From assembly GCA_016342415.1 (NCBI GenBank), contig JAEIOD010000011.1, positions 1-64,000 of the forward strand: DNA of 64,000 bases, written 5' to 3'. Below are positions 1 through 12,305 of this stretch, piece after piece. Position numbers and translations under genes: made by a program. The DNA comes from Clostridiales bacterium (lineage in GTDB: Bacteria; Bacillota; Clostridia; Peptostreptococcales; Acidaminobacteraceae). The stretch's first letter is position 1. Each line of letters opens with the position of its first letter. The notes beneath the pieces were generated by a model. The model was given only the letters and a program-made list of their open reading frames with translations, was not told the DNA's origin and did no database searches.

Positions 1-181
1 ATACTGTTCAGTTTTCAATGTTCTGTGTCGTTGCTGCATCTCTGTCAGCGACTATATTAGAATAACATTTCTGTTTCGTTTTGTCAAGCGTTATTCAATA
101 TTTATTTTATTACTGTGTCGCTGTTGTTTTCACCTCAACTGGCAACTTGTTTATAATATCAATATTCCAATAGAAAGTCAA
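1..181 (-). promoter_or_regulatory. tandem rRNA-operon promoters and leader (operon lies left of the window)
   Basis: Read on the minus strand there are two promoters pointing out of the window. P1 has TTGACT (176-181), a 17-bp spacer and TATTAT (153-158). P2 has TTGACA (82-87), a 17-bp spacer and TATTCT (59-64). Downstream of P2 the leader carries a boxA-like ATTGAAAACTGAAC near the window edge, a motif typical of Firmicutes pre-rRNA leaders. Tandem promoters plus boxA with no coding frame indicate an rRNA operon, probably beginning with 16S rRNA, just outside the window. The rRNA itself is not visible, so this is inference from the leader. Confidence 0.7.
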
Positions 182-210
182 CACCTAAATATTATATTCT
201 AATATTCAGA

Positions 211-235
211 AAATAATAACCGCAATAAGCGGTTA
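211..235 (-). terminator. weak terminator-like hairpin after sigB-type gene
   Basis: The arms TAACCGC (217-223) and GCGGTTA (229-235) form a short hairpin. On the minus strand it is followed by a U-rich but imperfect tract. It overlaps the stop codon of the sigma-factor gene and separates it from the rRNA promoters. Confidence 0.4.
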
Positions 236-1054
236 TATATCTATTAAACGTATATATTCTTTCTTAAATTTAAATATAATTTTCTTTTCCATTCTTGAAA
301 CGGTCATTTGAGAAACGCCAAGTTCATTAGCAACTTGCATTTGTGTTTTAGACTTAAAAAATCTATCACTAATAATTTTTACTTCAATAGGATTTAATTT
401 TTCCATACACTTCTCAATAAAATCACTATTTTCAATATCACTAAAAGATTTATCTTCAGAACCTACAATATCCATCAATTGAATATCCTTATCGTCACCA
501 TTACTTGAATAATATATATCCAAAGATTTTGGTGAGTATACTTGAGAAGCTTCTATAGCTTCAACAACTTGTTCTTCTGTACATGATAAATAATTTGCAA
601 TATCCGCGATTTTAGGTACTCTTTGTAATTCCTGTTGCAAAGATACTTTTGCCAAATTAACTTTTTTAGAAAGTTCTTGAATTCTACGCGGTACTCTAAT
701 AGACCAACCTTTATCTCTAAAATGCTTCTTAATCTCTCCAATGATAGTCGGTGTCGCAAAACTAGAAAACTCGAATCCGCGATCAATATCAAATCTTTGA
801 ATAGCATATATCAATCCCAATGAAGCTACTTGGAGGATATCTTCAAATTCTATTCCTTTATTGACATACTTTCTAGAAAGGATTTCTCCTATGTAGAGAT
901 ATCTATTCACCAATTCATTTCTTATCTCTAATTCAAAAGACTTATCATCTTGTTCTGATTCTTTAACATTTTTATAAAGCCTAAAAAGTTGTTTATTTTC
1001 AAGTGTTGATAAATCATAATTCTCTCTAATATAGTCTTCAGACTTATTCTTCAT
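233..1054 (-). CDS. sigB: RNA polymerase sigma factor, SigB/SigF family
   Basis: A 273-residue alternative sigma-70 factor that would direct RNA polymerase to a stress or developmental regulon. It shows region 2 (about residues 50-115, including FEFSSFATPTIIGEIKKHFR), region 3 with VPRRIQEL, and a C-terminal region 4 helix-turn-helix (MQVANELGVSQMTVSRMEKK). It is the third gene of a minus-strand operon after an RsbV-like anti-anti-sigma factor and an RsbW-like anti-sigma kinase. That order matches rsbV-rsbW-sigB, and the VPRRIQEL and SQMTVSR blocks look closer to SigB than to sporulation SigF. SigF (spoIIAC) remains the main alternative, because the spoIIA operon has the same gene order. Confidence 0.85.
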   Translation of the reverse strand: MKNKSEDYIRENYDLSTLENKQLFRLYKNVKESEQDDKSFELEIRNELVNRYLYIGEILSRKYVNKGIEFEDILQVASLGLIYAIQRFDIDRGFEFSSFATPTIIGEIKKHFRDKGWSIRVPRRIQELSKKVNLAKVSLQQELQRVPKIADIANYLSCTEEQVVEAIEASQVYSPKSLDIYYSSNGDDKDIQLMDIVGSEDKSFSDIENSDFIEKCMEKLNPIEVKIISDRFFKSKTQMQVANELGVSQMTVSRMEKKIIFKFKKEYIRLIDI

Positions 1055-1077
1055 TTTATCAGCCCCTAGTAAAATTG

Positions 1078-1482
1078 TTACTCTAAATATTTAACAAGTT
1101 TTAATGTTGTACCGTCTTTATCATTTGCTATAATATCTACTTCGTCCATCAAAGATTTCATAATATAAATACCAAGACCATTTCCTTTTAGATTATCTAA
1201 ATCTGGTTCTTCGTATTTTTCTTCATCGAAACCTATACCATTATCTTTAACTTCAATATGTATTTTTTCATCAGACAACTTAAAGGCTATTTCATATACT
1301 TCTTCTTCATTTTTACCATGTAGTACAGCATTGTTACATGCTTCACCAACTGCTACTTTTATATCGTCAATATCTTCAATATCAAATCCAACGGTATTAC
1401 TAATAACTGATGCGGCTAATCTTGCAATGCTAACATATTCTGCTTTACTAGGTAATTTTATCGTAATTACATCATTGTTCAT
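1078..1482 (-). CDS. rsbW: anti-sigma factor serine kinase (RsbW/SpoIIAB family)
   Basis: A 134-residue GHKL-type ATPase/kinase that binds and inhibits its sigma factor and phosphorylates the partner anti-anti-sigma protein. The N-box region (VGEACNNAVLHG, about residues 46-57), the G1 box DNGIGFD and the G2 region GNGLGIYIMKSLMDEV are all visible. The opening LPSKAEYVSIARL resembles RsbW, which also starts with a PxxPEYV-type strand. It lies between the RsbV-like and sigma genes in one operon. Switching is expected to be through ATP/ADP state and RsbV phosphorylation. No upstream RsbT/U-type phosphatase gene is present in the window. Confidence 0.88.
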   Translation of the reverse strand: MNNDVITIKLPSKAEYVSIARLAASVISNTVGFDIEDIDDIKVAVGEACNNAVLHGKNEEEVYEIAFKLSDEKIHIEVKDNGIGFDEEKYEEPDLDNLKGNGLGIYIMKSLMDEVDIIANDKDGTTLKLVKYLE

Positions 1483-1512
1483 TAATACACCTTCTCCAAT
1501 TAAAATAATTAT

Positions 1513-1836
1513 TTAGGATGATTTTTCTACTCCTATTACTTTGTCTAATCCAGATATTTTTATTAATTTATCAATATTTGCTTGTGCGTTAGTTATTGAA
1601 ATATTATAATTATTGGATTTTACACGATTTAAAAGACCTATAATGACTCCAAGTCCAGTGCTGTCAATATAAAAAAGATTTTCGCAATTCAATTTAATAT
1701 TCGATTCCATTTCATCTAACATATCAGTTAATGATTTTTTAAAATCCACAGATGTAAGAATATCCAGTTCACCAATCAATTCTACATTCCAACTTTGCTC
1801 TACTTTACTAAATTCCTTGACTATTTTTAACGACAA
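1513..1836 (-). CDS. rsbV: anti-anti-sigma factor, STAS domain (RsbV family)
   Basis: A 107-residue single STAS domain. The conserved phosphorylation motif IDSTG is present, with the likely phosphoacceptor Ser59. In its unphosphorylated form this family binds RsbW and frees the sigma factor. It is the first gene of the operon. The start is a TTG at 1836 preceded by a G-rich ribosome-binding site (GGGGGGAAG); no in-frame ATG is better placed. A candidate SigB-type promoter lies immediately upstream, suggesting autoregulation as in Bacillus. Confidence 0.87.
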   Translation of the reverse strand: MSLKIVKEFSKVEQSWNVELIGELDILTSVDFKKSLTDMLDEMESNIKLNCENLFYIDSTGLGVIIGLLNRVKSNNYNISITNAQANIDKLIKISGLDKVIGVEKSS

Positions 1837-1873
1837 ATTTCTTCCCCCCTTTATTTTATATACCTGTATAGGT

Positions 1874-1898
1874 ATACCCTTCTCAAAAGTGTCTAATC
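1874..1898 (-). promoter_or_regulatory. candidate SigB-dependent promoter of rsbV-rsbW-sigB
   Basis: On the minus strand GATTAG (1893-1898) is followed by a 13-bp spacer and GGGTAT (1874-1879). The SigB consensus is GTTTAA, 12-15 bp, GGGTAT: the -10 is perfect and the -35 matches 4 of 6. A near-palindrome TATACC-N6-GGTATA (1859-1876) overlaps the -10 and could be an operator. Confidence 0.5.
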
Positions 1899-1910
1899 TT
1901 ATTATACAAT

Positions 1911-1943
1911 AAAAAAAAAGAGTTTACGAATAATTGTAAACTC
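1911..1943 (-). terminator. gyrA terminator
   Basis: A perfect 8-bp stem (1920-1927 with 1936-1943), followed on the minus strand by nine U residues. It separates the gyrase genes from the sigma operon. Confidence 0.85.
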
Positions 1944-2016
1944 AAACTTTAATATTTAGAATATTAAAGGGGGCTATGTTGTTAATATAACCATTTTTTT
2001 TCCCTTTAAACACCTT

Positions 2017-4476
2017 TTATTCAATTTCTTCTTCTTTTTCTTCACCTGCTTGAATTTTAGCCATAGCAATAATTTTATCTTCACCTTTTGTTCTCATAAG
2101 TGTTACACCACTTGTTGAACGACCAGATGTAGAAATGTCCGCTACTCTAATCCTAATGATAATACCATTTGAATTGATTAGCATAACATCTTCTTCTTCA
2201 GTTACAATCCTTGCCGATACTACAACTCCAGTTTTTTCAGTAATATTATATGTCTTGACACCTTTACCACCTCTAGTTTGAGTTCTATATTCAACTAGTG
2301 GTGTACGTTTACCAAATCCATTTTCTGAAATAGCTAATACTCTTGCACTCTTTTCAATTAACTCAGCAGTAATCAATTCCATAGAAACAACATAATCTTC
2401 ACTATTTAATAGAATAGATCTAACACCTGTTGCCGTTCTACCCATTTTTCTTACATCTTTTTCATGGAAACGTATTGCTTTACCTTGATTTGAGAATACA
2501 ATAACATCATCATCACCAGATGTTATCTTAACGCTGATAAGTTCATCACCATCATTAAGACTAATTGCTATCAATCCAGTTTTCCTTGAAGTATCAAAAT
2601 CAATTAATGCAGATTTCTTAATAACACCATATTTAGTAGATAACATTAAGAAACCATCATTAAATTCTTTAACAGGTATAACTGCATTCACTTGTTCACC
2701 AGGCATCAATTGAAGCATATTAACAATTGCTGTTCCTTTAGCAGTTCTTGATGCCTCAGGTACATAATATGCTTTCTTTCTATATACACGTCCTAAGTTA
2801 GTAAAGAATAATAAATAATCATGTGTTGACGTATTGAAAATATGTTCAACAAAGTCCTCTTCTTTAGTAGAAAGCCCTGTTTTTCCTACACCGCCACGTT
2901 TTTGAGTTTGATATGTATCTGAAGAAACTCTCTTTATATAACCTTGATGTGTTAAAGTAATTGTCACATCTTCTTCTTCTATCATATCTTCATAGTCAAT
3001 ATCATCCATACTAAATGCAATATCAGTACGACGTTCATTACCATATTTTTCTTTAATTCTAATTAAATCTGTTTTTATGATATCTAGTAGTAATGTTTCA
3101 TCACCTAAAATTTCTTTTAACTCTTTAATAAGACTTTGTAAGTCGTCAAATTCAGATTGAATTTTTTCTCTTTCTAAACCTGTCAATCTATGCAATCTCA
3201 TATCTAATATTGCATTAGCCTGAATTTCAGATAATGTATACGAGTCCATTAACTTATCACACGCTTCATGTCTATTAGAAGATTTTTTTATAATTTCAAC
3301 AATATCATCAATATGATCAAGTGCAGTTAACAACCCTTCCAATATATGAGCACGGTCTTCTGCTTTTTTTAAATCATACTTAACACGTCTTGTTTCTACA
3401 TCTATTTGATGATTTAAATAATGTCTAAGAATATCGTATAAGTTAAGAATCTTAGGTTGACCATCTACTAAAGCGATCATATTTAAACTAAATGATGTTT
3501 GTAGAGAGGTGTGTTTGTATAATTTATTTAATAGAATATTAGGATTAATATCTTTTCTTAGTTCAATAACAATTCTAATACCTTTTCTATTACTCTCATC
3601 ACGTAAATCAGTAATACCTTCTATTTTTTTACTTCTAACAAGATCAGCAATATTTTCAATCATACGAGATTTATTCACTTGATATGGAATTTCAGTCACA
3701 ATAATTGCTGATTTTCCTTTACCAATATCAACAATTTCACTTTTCGACCTTATAACAGCTTTACCACGTCCAGTACGATATCCCTTTTTAAAACTCTCCA
3801 TACCAAGAATTGTTGCACCTGTCGGAAAATCTGGACCTGTTACTATTTCCATTAAATCATCAAGCGTCGCTTCATTATCATCAATTAATTTTATTGTTGC
3901 ATCAATTATTTCTATTAAATTATGTGGCGGTATAGACGTTGCCATACCAACAGCAATACCATTGGCACCATTTACAAGTAAATTAGGATATCTACTTGGT
4001 AATACTTTAGGCTCCATTAAAGATTCATCAAAGTTAGGCATCATATCAACCGTATCTTTTTTTATATCTTTAAGCATTTCTGCTGCAAGTTTAGTCATTC
4101 TAGCTTCAGTATAACGCATGGCAGCAGCACCATCACCATCAATTGAACCAAAGTTACCATGTCCATCAACAAGTGGATTTCTCATTGCAAAATCTTGTGC
4201 CATTCTAACCATAGCATTGTATACAGATGTGTCACCATGCGGGTGGTACTTACCTAGTACGTCACCGACAATACGTACACATTTTTTATGCGGTTTATCA
4301 TTGTAGAATCCTAATTCACTCATGGTAAATAAAATTCTTCTATGAACGGGTTTTAAACCATCTCTTACATCAGGTAGTGCTCGAGCTGTTATAACACTCA
4401 TAGCATAATCTATATAAGAGGTTTTCATTTCATCTTTTATATCTGCATCAATTATATTATCTTTATGTTCTTTCAT
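2017..4476 (-). CDS. gyrA: DNA gyrase subunit A
   Basis: An 819-residue breakage-reunion subunit of DNA gyrase, which introduces negative supercoils together with GyrB. The catalytic tyrosine is Tyr122 in [10 protein letters not shown]. The winged-helix/tower region is followed by six C-terminal beta-pinwheel repeats, and a GyrA-box-like [12 protein letters not shown] lies near residue 526. In E. coli numbering, which coincides exactly here, the quinolone-determining region reads HGDTSVYNA. This puts Thr at 83 and Asn at 87, where many species have Ser83 and Asp/Glu87. Only 9 bp separate gyrB from gyrA, so they form one operon. Confidence 0.98.
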   Translation of the reverse strand: MKEHKDNIIDADIKDEMKTSYIDYAMSVITARALPDVRDGLKPVHRRILFTMSELGFYNDKPHKKCVRIVGDVLGKYHPHGDTSVYNAMVRMAQDFAMRNPLVDGHGNFGSIDGDGAAAMRYTEARMTKLAAEMLKDIKKDTVDMMPNFDESLMEPKVLPSRYPNLLVNGANGIAVGMATSIPPHNLIEIIDATIKLIDDNEATLDDLMEIVTGPDFPTGATILGMESFKKGYRTGRGKAVIRSKSEIVDIGKGKSAIIVTEIPYQVNKSRMIENIADLVRSKKIEGITDLRDESNRKGIRIVIELRKDINPNILLNKLYKHTSLQTSFSLNMIALVDGQPKILNLYDILRHYLNHQIDVETRRVKYDLKKAEDRAHILEGLLTALDHIDDIVEIIKKSSNRHEACDKLMDSYTLSEIQANAILDMRLHRLTGLEREKIQSEFDDLQSLIKELKEILGDETLLLDIIKTDLIRIKEKYGNERRTDIAFSMDDIDYEDMIEEEDVTITLTHQGYIKRVSSDTYQTQKRGGVGKTGLSTKEEDFVEHIFNTSTHDYLLFFTNLGRVYRKKAYYVPEASRTAKGTAIVNMLQLMPGEQVNAVIPVKEFNDGFLMLSTKYGVIKKSALIDFDTSRKTGLIAISLNDGDELISVKITSGDDDVIVFSNQGKAIRFHEKDVRKMGRTATGVRSILLNSEDYVVSMELITAELIEKSARVLAISENGFGKRTPLVEYRTQTRGGKGVKTYNITEKTGVVVSARIVTEEEDVMLINSNGIIIRIRVADISTSGRSTSGVTLMRTKGEDKIIAMAKIQAGEEKEEEIE

Positions 4477-4485
4477 GATTCACCT

Positions 4486-7525
<3,040 letters not shown>

Positions 7526-7534
7526 ATTACCTCA

Positions 7535-7789
7535 TTATTCTTGATGAACAGCTAATGTAAAAGATTCTTCATATTCTGAGTCTACAATACTGAAATCTAC
7601 TTCAATTATATCACCTGGTCTAATCTTCTTACCACGCATATTCATAATTTCACCATTCACTTTTACCGCTGATTCTACAATTAACATTTTTGCCATGCCA
7701 CCAGAATCAACAACATCAGCAAATTTTAATAATTGATCCAATTTAATAAACTCGGTACTGATGTATACATCTTTTTTTGTTTGATTCAT
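7535..7789 (-). CDS. yaaA: S4-domain RNA-binding protein YaaA
   Basis: An 84-residue small protein made almost entirely of one S4 RNA-binding domain (KLDQLLKFADVVDSGGMAK, VKVNGEI, RPGDIIEV). In Firmicutes the gene is conserved between dnaN and recF and the product is implicated in ribosome assembly. Here it lies 9 bp upstream of recF and downstream of a hairpin that may limit read-through from dnaN. Confidence 0.9.
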   Translation of the reverse strand: MNQTKKDVYISTEFIKLDQLLKFADVVDSGGMAKMLIVESAVKVNGEIMNMRGKKIRPGDIIEVDFSIVDSEYEESFTLAVHQE

Positions 7790-7805
7790 AATTTTCTCCT
7801 TTATT

Positions 7806-7833
7806 GAAAAATCACAAGATAGATCTTGTGATT
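7806..7833 (-). terminator. hairpin terminator/attenuator between dnaN and yaaA
   Basis: Perfect 11-bp arms (7810-7820 and 7823-7833). On the minus strand they are followed by UUUUUC, so the hairpin probably ends or reduces transcription after dnaN. Confidence 0.7.
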
Positions 7834-7838
7834 AAGTT

Positions 7839-8945
7839 TTAGCTATTTGGAATTCTAACAGGTAATACTAAATAAGTATAATTATCATTATTTTGTGGTC
7901 TGATAATACATGGACTAATATTTGCTAAAAACTCCATATAGATAATATCACTTTCAATTACTTTTAATACATCTATTAAATATTTTGGATTAAATCCTAT
8001 ATCTAATGTATTACCGTCAAGTTTTAATGGAATTTCATCATTAGCCATTCCTATTTCAACATTTGAACTAATCTCTAATAAATTTTCTTTAATACTTAAT
8101 TTAATTGAATTATTTTTTCCTTCTCTAGATAACAGTGAAACACGTTCAATACCATTTAATAAATCTGCAGTATTGATTTCAATTTTAGTTTTGAACTCAT
8201 TTGGTATCATTTGAGAATATTTAACATATTCACCTTCTAGTAATCTAGAAACAATCTTAATATCGTCAATCTTAAATAAAATGTTTTTATCAGTAATAAA
8301 GACTTCTATTTGCTCATTGTCTTCACTTGATCCTAGAATTTTATTGATTTCATTTAATGTTTTCGCAGGTACTACTATTTTAGATTCAATTGGTGTATTT
8401 AATTTAGAAGTTCTGATTGCAACTCTAAAACCATCAATTGCTACCATAGAAATTTTCTCATTCAATAACTCAATATATGATCCAGTTAAAATAGGTCGTG
8501 TTTCATCTTGAGATGTTGCAAATATAGTTTGCTTAATCATATTTTTTAATAACATCTTGTTGATTTTAAAGGCATTAGATTCTACTACTTGAGGTAATTC
8601 TGGATATTCAATTGCATCATAGGTTACTAAATCTATATGTGATTTAAAACATTCTATAGAAAGTTTATTATTTTCCATTGTTAACTCAACTTTATCATTA
8701 GGTAATTTTCTAATGAAATCTCCAAATATTCTAGAAGAAACAACAGTTGTACCTTCTTCCGATATTTCAGCTTCAATTGATTTTTCTATTCCAATTGATA
8801 AATCATTACCTGTTAATTTCAATGAACCATTTTTAGCTTCTAAAAGTACTCCTGTTAAAATAGGTAATGTTGTTTTTGAAGAGATTGCTTTTTGAACAAT
8901 ATTTAAAGCATTTGCTAAATCACTTTGTTTACATATAAGTTTCAT
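7839..8945 (-). CDS. dnaN: DNA polymerase III beta subunit (sliding clamp)
   Basis: A 368-residue protein with the three-fold clamp domain organisation of DnaN. It starts MKLICKQSDLANALNIVQKAI, has the central TRPILTGSYIE strand, and ends with LPVRIPNS, the usual beta-clamp C-terminus (cf. LPMR). It encircles DNA and tethers polymerase and other factors. A perfect DnaA box (TGTGGATAA, 8945-8953) touches the start codon. DnaA could therefore bind over the translation-initiation region and couple initiation to clamp expression (inference). Confidence 0.97.
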   Translation of the reverse strand: MKLICKQSDLANALNIVQKAISSKTTLPILTGVLLEAKNGSLKLTGNDLSIGIEKSIEAEISEEGTTVVSSRIFGDFIRKLPNDKVELTMENNKLSIECFKSHIDLVTYDAIEYPELPQVVESNAFKINKMLLKNMIKQTIFATSQDETRPILTGSYIELLNEKISMVAIDGFRVAIRTSKLNTPIESKIVVPAKTLNEINKILGSSEDNEQIEVFITDKNILFKIDDIKIVSRLLEGEYVKYSQMIPNEFKTKIEINTADLLNGIERVSLLSREGKNNSIKLSIKENLLEISSNVEIGMANDEIPLKLDGNTLDIGFNPKYLIDVLKVIESDIIYMEFLANISPCIIRPQNNDNYTYLVLPVRIPNS

Positions 8946-9194
8946 GTGGATAACCTCCTATAATTTAGAACCAAAAGTATATCTAAAAAAGTATATATAT
9001 TAATATATTTAATATAACAGTAGTAGTAGGGCCTGTGAATATGGTGATAAGTATCTCAAAGTACTAATATCAAGGGATTTAGCCTGTTAATTGTTTGTGG
9101 ATGAAAATTCTTTTAATTAACATGTTGATAGAAGTAAATGAAGCATATAGTTATCAACAATTTTTTAAATACTTATTCACATGATATTGTGGAC
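8946..9194. other. oriC: oriC part 1: unwinding element with DnaA-trios (dnaA-dnaN intergenic)
   Basis: No coding sequence. Going left to right there is a perfect DnaA box (8945-8953), an AT-rich stretch (about 8990-9014), five trinucleotides TAA-CAG-TAG-TAG-TAG (9015-9029) that fit the DnaA-trio consensus, a GGGCC cluster (9029-9033) and the box-like TGTGAATAT (9034-9042). Further boxes are TGTGGATGA (9096-9104), TTATCAACA (9151-9159) and TTATTCACA (9173-9181). Box, GC cluster, trios and AT-rich DUE is the basal unwinding layout described for Bacillus subtilis. Confidence 0.8.
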
Positions 9195-10523
9195 TTATTC
9201 ACTTGTGAGTGTTTTTCTTAATTGTAGAATTAAATTTTTAAAATCTAGATTGTCATTTATCTCATTACTGATTTTGTCGTAAGCATGAATAACTGTTGTA
9301 TGATCTCTACCTCCGAAGCCTTCACCAATCTTAGGTAATGATAAATCTGTCAGTTCACGACAAAGATACATTGCAACTTGTCTTGGATAAGTGATTGATC
9401 GTGTCCTTCTTTTTGAATCAAAATCAGCAATTTGTATATTAAAATGTTGAGAAACAACATCTTTAATCATATCAATATTGATCTGCTTGGGTCTATTAGA
9501 AGAAATAATATCTTTTAATGCTTCGTGTGCAAGTTCAACAGAAACCTCTTTATTAGTTAATGATGAATAAGCTGTAACTCTTGTTAATGCACCTTCTAAC
9601 TCTCTAATGTTGGATTTTATTTTTCTTGCAATAAAATCGAAAACTTCATTATTGACTTGATAATTTTCAGATTCTGCTTTCTTTCTTAATATAGCAATCC
9701 TTGTTTCAAAATCTGGTGCTTGAATATCTGTTGTTAATCCCCATTCAAATCGAGATCTCAATCGTTCTTCTAATGTAGGAATCTCTTTTGGTGGTCTATC
9801 ACTTGAGATGATAATTTGCTTATTGGCTTCATGCAGTGCATTAAATGTATGGAAAAACTCTTCTTGAGTTCTTTCTTTGCCAGCTATAAACTGAATATCA
9901 TCGACTAATAGAACATCTACATTCCTATATCTATTTCTAAATTCTACATTTTTATCATCTTTAATAGAGTTGATTAGCTCATTTGTAAATTTTTCACTCG
10001 AAACATATACAACTTTTGCATCTCTATTTTGTTCTAATATATAATGACCAATTGCATGCATCAAGTGAGTCTTACCAAGTCCAACACCACCATAGATAAA
10101 TAATGGGTTATACGCTTTAGCTGGAGACTCTGCAACTGCAAGAGAAGCAGCATGTGCAAATCTATTACTATTTCCAATAACAAATTCTTCAAATACGTAT
10201 TTAGGATTTAGAGTAGATGTAGTAAATGCCTCAGGTTCTTTTTTTGTAACCTTTTCTTCCATGATGTCATCAACACCAGGCACAATAAAAATAATTTTGT
10301 AAGTTACTGTTGTAACTTGTTTGATTGCATTTTGAATTAGTGAAGAATATCTATTAATAAGAATATCCTTATAAAAATCAGTTTGAACAATCAAATAAAA
10401 CTGATTATTGATGATCTTTCCTGGTTCAAGTGGTTTTACCCAAGTATTAAAACTAACTTCGGTAATTTCTTCTTTAATAATTTCTAAAGACTGTGACCAT
10501 ATTTCAATAATATTGTCGTACAT
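9195..10523 (-). CDS. dnaA: chromosomal replication initiator protein DnaA
   Basis: A 442-residue initiator ATPase. It has domain I (N-terminal helicase-interacting region), a short variable linker, AAA+ domain III with Walker [10 protein letters not shown] and Walker [10 protein letters not shown], and domain IV with the box-recognising [15 protein letters not shown]. The start at 10523 (MYDNIIE) has a G-rich ribosome-binding site. The frame remains open upstream to 10574, but those 17 codons lack family similarity. Box clusters on both sides imply autoregulation. Confidence 0.97.
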   Translation of the reverse strand: MYDNIIEIWSQSLEIIKEEITEVSFNTWVKPLEPGKIINNQFYLIVQTDFYKDILINRYSSLIQNAIKQVTTVTYKIIFIVPGVDDIMEEKVTKKEPEAFTTSTLNPKYVFEEFVIGNSNRFAHAASLAVAESPAKAYNPLFIYGGVGLGKTHLMHAIGHYILEQNRDAKVVYVSSEKFTNELINSIKDDKNVEFRNRYRNVDVLLVDDIQFIAGKERTQEEFFHTFNALHEANKQIIISSDRPPKEIPTLEERLRSRFEWGLTTDIQAPDFETRIAILRKKAESENYQVNNEVFDFIARKIKSNIRELEGALTRVTAYSSLTNKEVSVELAHEALKDIISSNRPKQINIDMIKDVVSQHFNIQIADFDSKRRTRSITYPRQVAMYLCRELTDLSLPKIGEGFGGRDHTTVIHAYDKISNEINDNLDFKNLILQLRKTLTSE

Positions 10524-10574
10524 AAATTGCCCCCTATAAAACATAATTAACATGTCATACACAATTCTATTCAC

Positions 10575-10937
10575 AAAAAAAAGCGAATAAAAGTATTTAT
10601 TTCATGATTATAAGCCAGAATAATAATAATGTGATTTTGTGATTTTAATGTGTACAAGTATATTAAGTTAGTAAAAATCAGAGTTATTCACATTTATATA
10701 AAAAGAATTATCAACAGTTTATTTGAGTCCTAGACTCATTGCTTATGGATAAATCATAAAAAAATCATATTTATTCACAAATTTATCAACATATACACTG
10801 AATATGTGAATATGTTAGTAAAATTATCAAGTTATCAACATGTGCTATTATAATAACAGAAATAAGGGTTCTTTTCAATTTATTATAAGAAATTTATCCA
10901 CAAGTTGAGGATAAACTCCTTGTTTATAAAAATATAA
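10575..10937. other. oriC: oriC part 2: DnaA-box cluster upstream of dnaA
   Basis: Non-coding region with many DnaA boxes: TTATTCACA (10684-10692 and 10771-10779), TTATCAACA (10708-10716, 10783-10791, 10832-10840), TGTGAATAT (10805-10813) and a perfect TTATCCACA (10894-10902). Together with the dnaA-dnaN region this makes a bipartite origin flanking dnaA. The dnaA promoter must also lie here but I could not single out one convincing pair of hexamers. Confidence 0.85.
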
Positions 10938-10938
10938 C

Positions 10939-10980
10939 AAAAAAGCCTTGAATGATTTGAATTCATTCAAGGCTTTTTTT
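10939..10980. terminator. strong bidirectional terminator
   Basis: A long stem (AAAAAGCCTTGAATGA with its complement at 10963-10978) flanked by A- and T-runs. It overlaps the stop codon of the HD-GYP regulator and insulates it from the origin. Confidence 0.88.
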
Positions 10981-12073
10981 ACATATTATTGACTGTGTCT
11001 TTTAAGGTTTGTTCTCTTTTATAGATATCAAAGATATGCTCGTTCTCTATCAAGTTTGAAACAATATCAACAACATCGGAATCAATTTTATTAGCTGACG
11101 CTTCTTCCTTTAGGATTTCTAATGTTTTTTCTATAGTAAATTTAGTTTTATATGGACGATCGGTATACAAAGCATCAAATATATCAGCAACAGCAAGTAT
11201 TCTGGATTCTAAAATAATTTCATCACCTTTTAAACCATCTGGGTAACCAGTACCATCAAGTTTTTCGTGATGATGTCTGACAGGATGTAAAATGGAATTC
11301 ATTGAAGTTAGAGGTTTTAATATACGCTCACCAATTTCAGGATGTTCTTTTATGATATCAAATTCTTCATTTGACAAGCGACCTGGTTTATTAAGAATCT
11401 GGTCAGGTGTAGATACCTTTCCAATATCATGCACAATTCCAGCCAGTTCAATATTTCTTAAACCTTTTTCATCAAAATTCATATTTGAAGCAATCATTCG
11501 ACTCAGTTCTGAAACTCTCCTTGTATGGCCTTCAGTGTAACTGTCTTTTGCTTCAACTATGTTGGCTAATGAAATGATAACATTATACATACTGTCGAGT
11601 TCTGAATTAAAATCTTTTTGTAGCAAATCATATAATCTTGTAATTTCCTCATTCCTTTTTTTGATAATCACAAAATTTTTATCAACTTGCTCTTTCAACT
11701 GCTTTTTTTCTATACCATTTTTAATGATAGTAATCAATTGATCATTATCCCACGGTTTTTCCAAGTAATAATAAAGTCCTACTTCATTGATACTTTTTAT
11801 GGCATTGTTTTTATCTGAATAACCTGTTAATAAAATTGGAATAGCATTGGGTTGAATTTTTTTTATAGCTTTAAGAACATCAATACCATCAATTTTTGGC
11901 ATCATAAAATCTGAAATAACCATATCAAAGCTTTCCTTCTCTAAAAGATCTGAATTGAGTAGTAACTCAGGATCGTTCATTGTAATAACTTCATAGTCTA
12001 AAACCATCTCTATTAATGTAGACAAAGTATCTGTGATCATTTTCTCGTCATCTATTACTAAAATTTTACTCAT
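10979..12073 (-). CDS. response regulator with HD-GYP domain (likely c-di-GMP phosphodiesterase)
   Basis: A 364-residue protein with an N-terminal receiver domain (phosphoacceptor Asp in MVISDFMMPK, with Lys in YYLEKPWD) and a C-terminal HD-GYP domain. The latter shows HTRRVSELS, IVHDIGK and the diagnostic HHEKLDGTGYPDGLKG. Such proteins usually hydrolyse cyclic di-GMP under control of a sensor kinase. I chose ATG 12073 (MSKILVIDD) with an AAAGGA site rather than the upstream GTG at 12082. A histidine kinase gene without its own receiver is transcribed divergently 232 bp away and is a plausible partner. All HD-GYP catalytic residues I can check appear intact. Confidence 0.9.
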   Translation of the reverse strand: MSKILVIDDEKMITDTLSTLIEMVLDYEVITMNDPELLLNSDLLEKESFDMVISDFMMPKIDGIDVLKAIKKIQPNAIPILLTGYSDKNNAIKSINEVGLYYYLEKPWDNDQLITIIKNGIEKKQLKEQVDKNFVIIKKRNEEITRLYDLLQKDFNSELDSMYNVIISLANIVEAKDSYTEGHTRRVSELSRMIASNMNFDEKGLRNIELAGIVHDIGKVSTPDQILNKPGRLSNEEFDIIKEHPEIGERILKPLTSMNSILHPVRHHHEKLDGTGYPDGLKGDEIILESRILAVADIFDALYTDRPYKTKFTIEKTLEILKEEASANKIDSDVVDIVSNLIENEHIFDIYKREQTLKDTVNNM

Positions 12074-12305
12074 TTTTATCACATCCTTTTCTCTTATATT
12101 ATAGGCATTTCGAATTATTTTAAATCACTTTTATAATTATATAATATTAATGGGTATTTAATGTGTCAAATTTGTAAATATAATATTAAAAAGTGCTTAA
12201 GTATCTTTATTAATTGAAATATTTTAATTATAAAGTATGAAAGATGTATTAAAGACGTTTCAGTTGACTCAAAAAATAGTATACTTAGTAATGAGGTGAA
12301 AAAGC

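Noticed and set aside
1859..1876. TATACC-N6-GGTATA as another CstR operator
   Set aside because: The C/G tracts are only two bases long, unlike the two strong candidates at 46192 and 47774; kept only as a possible operator of the sigma operon.
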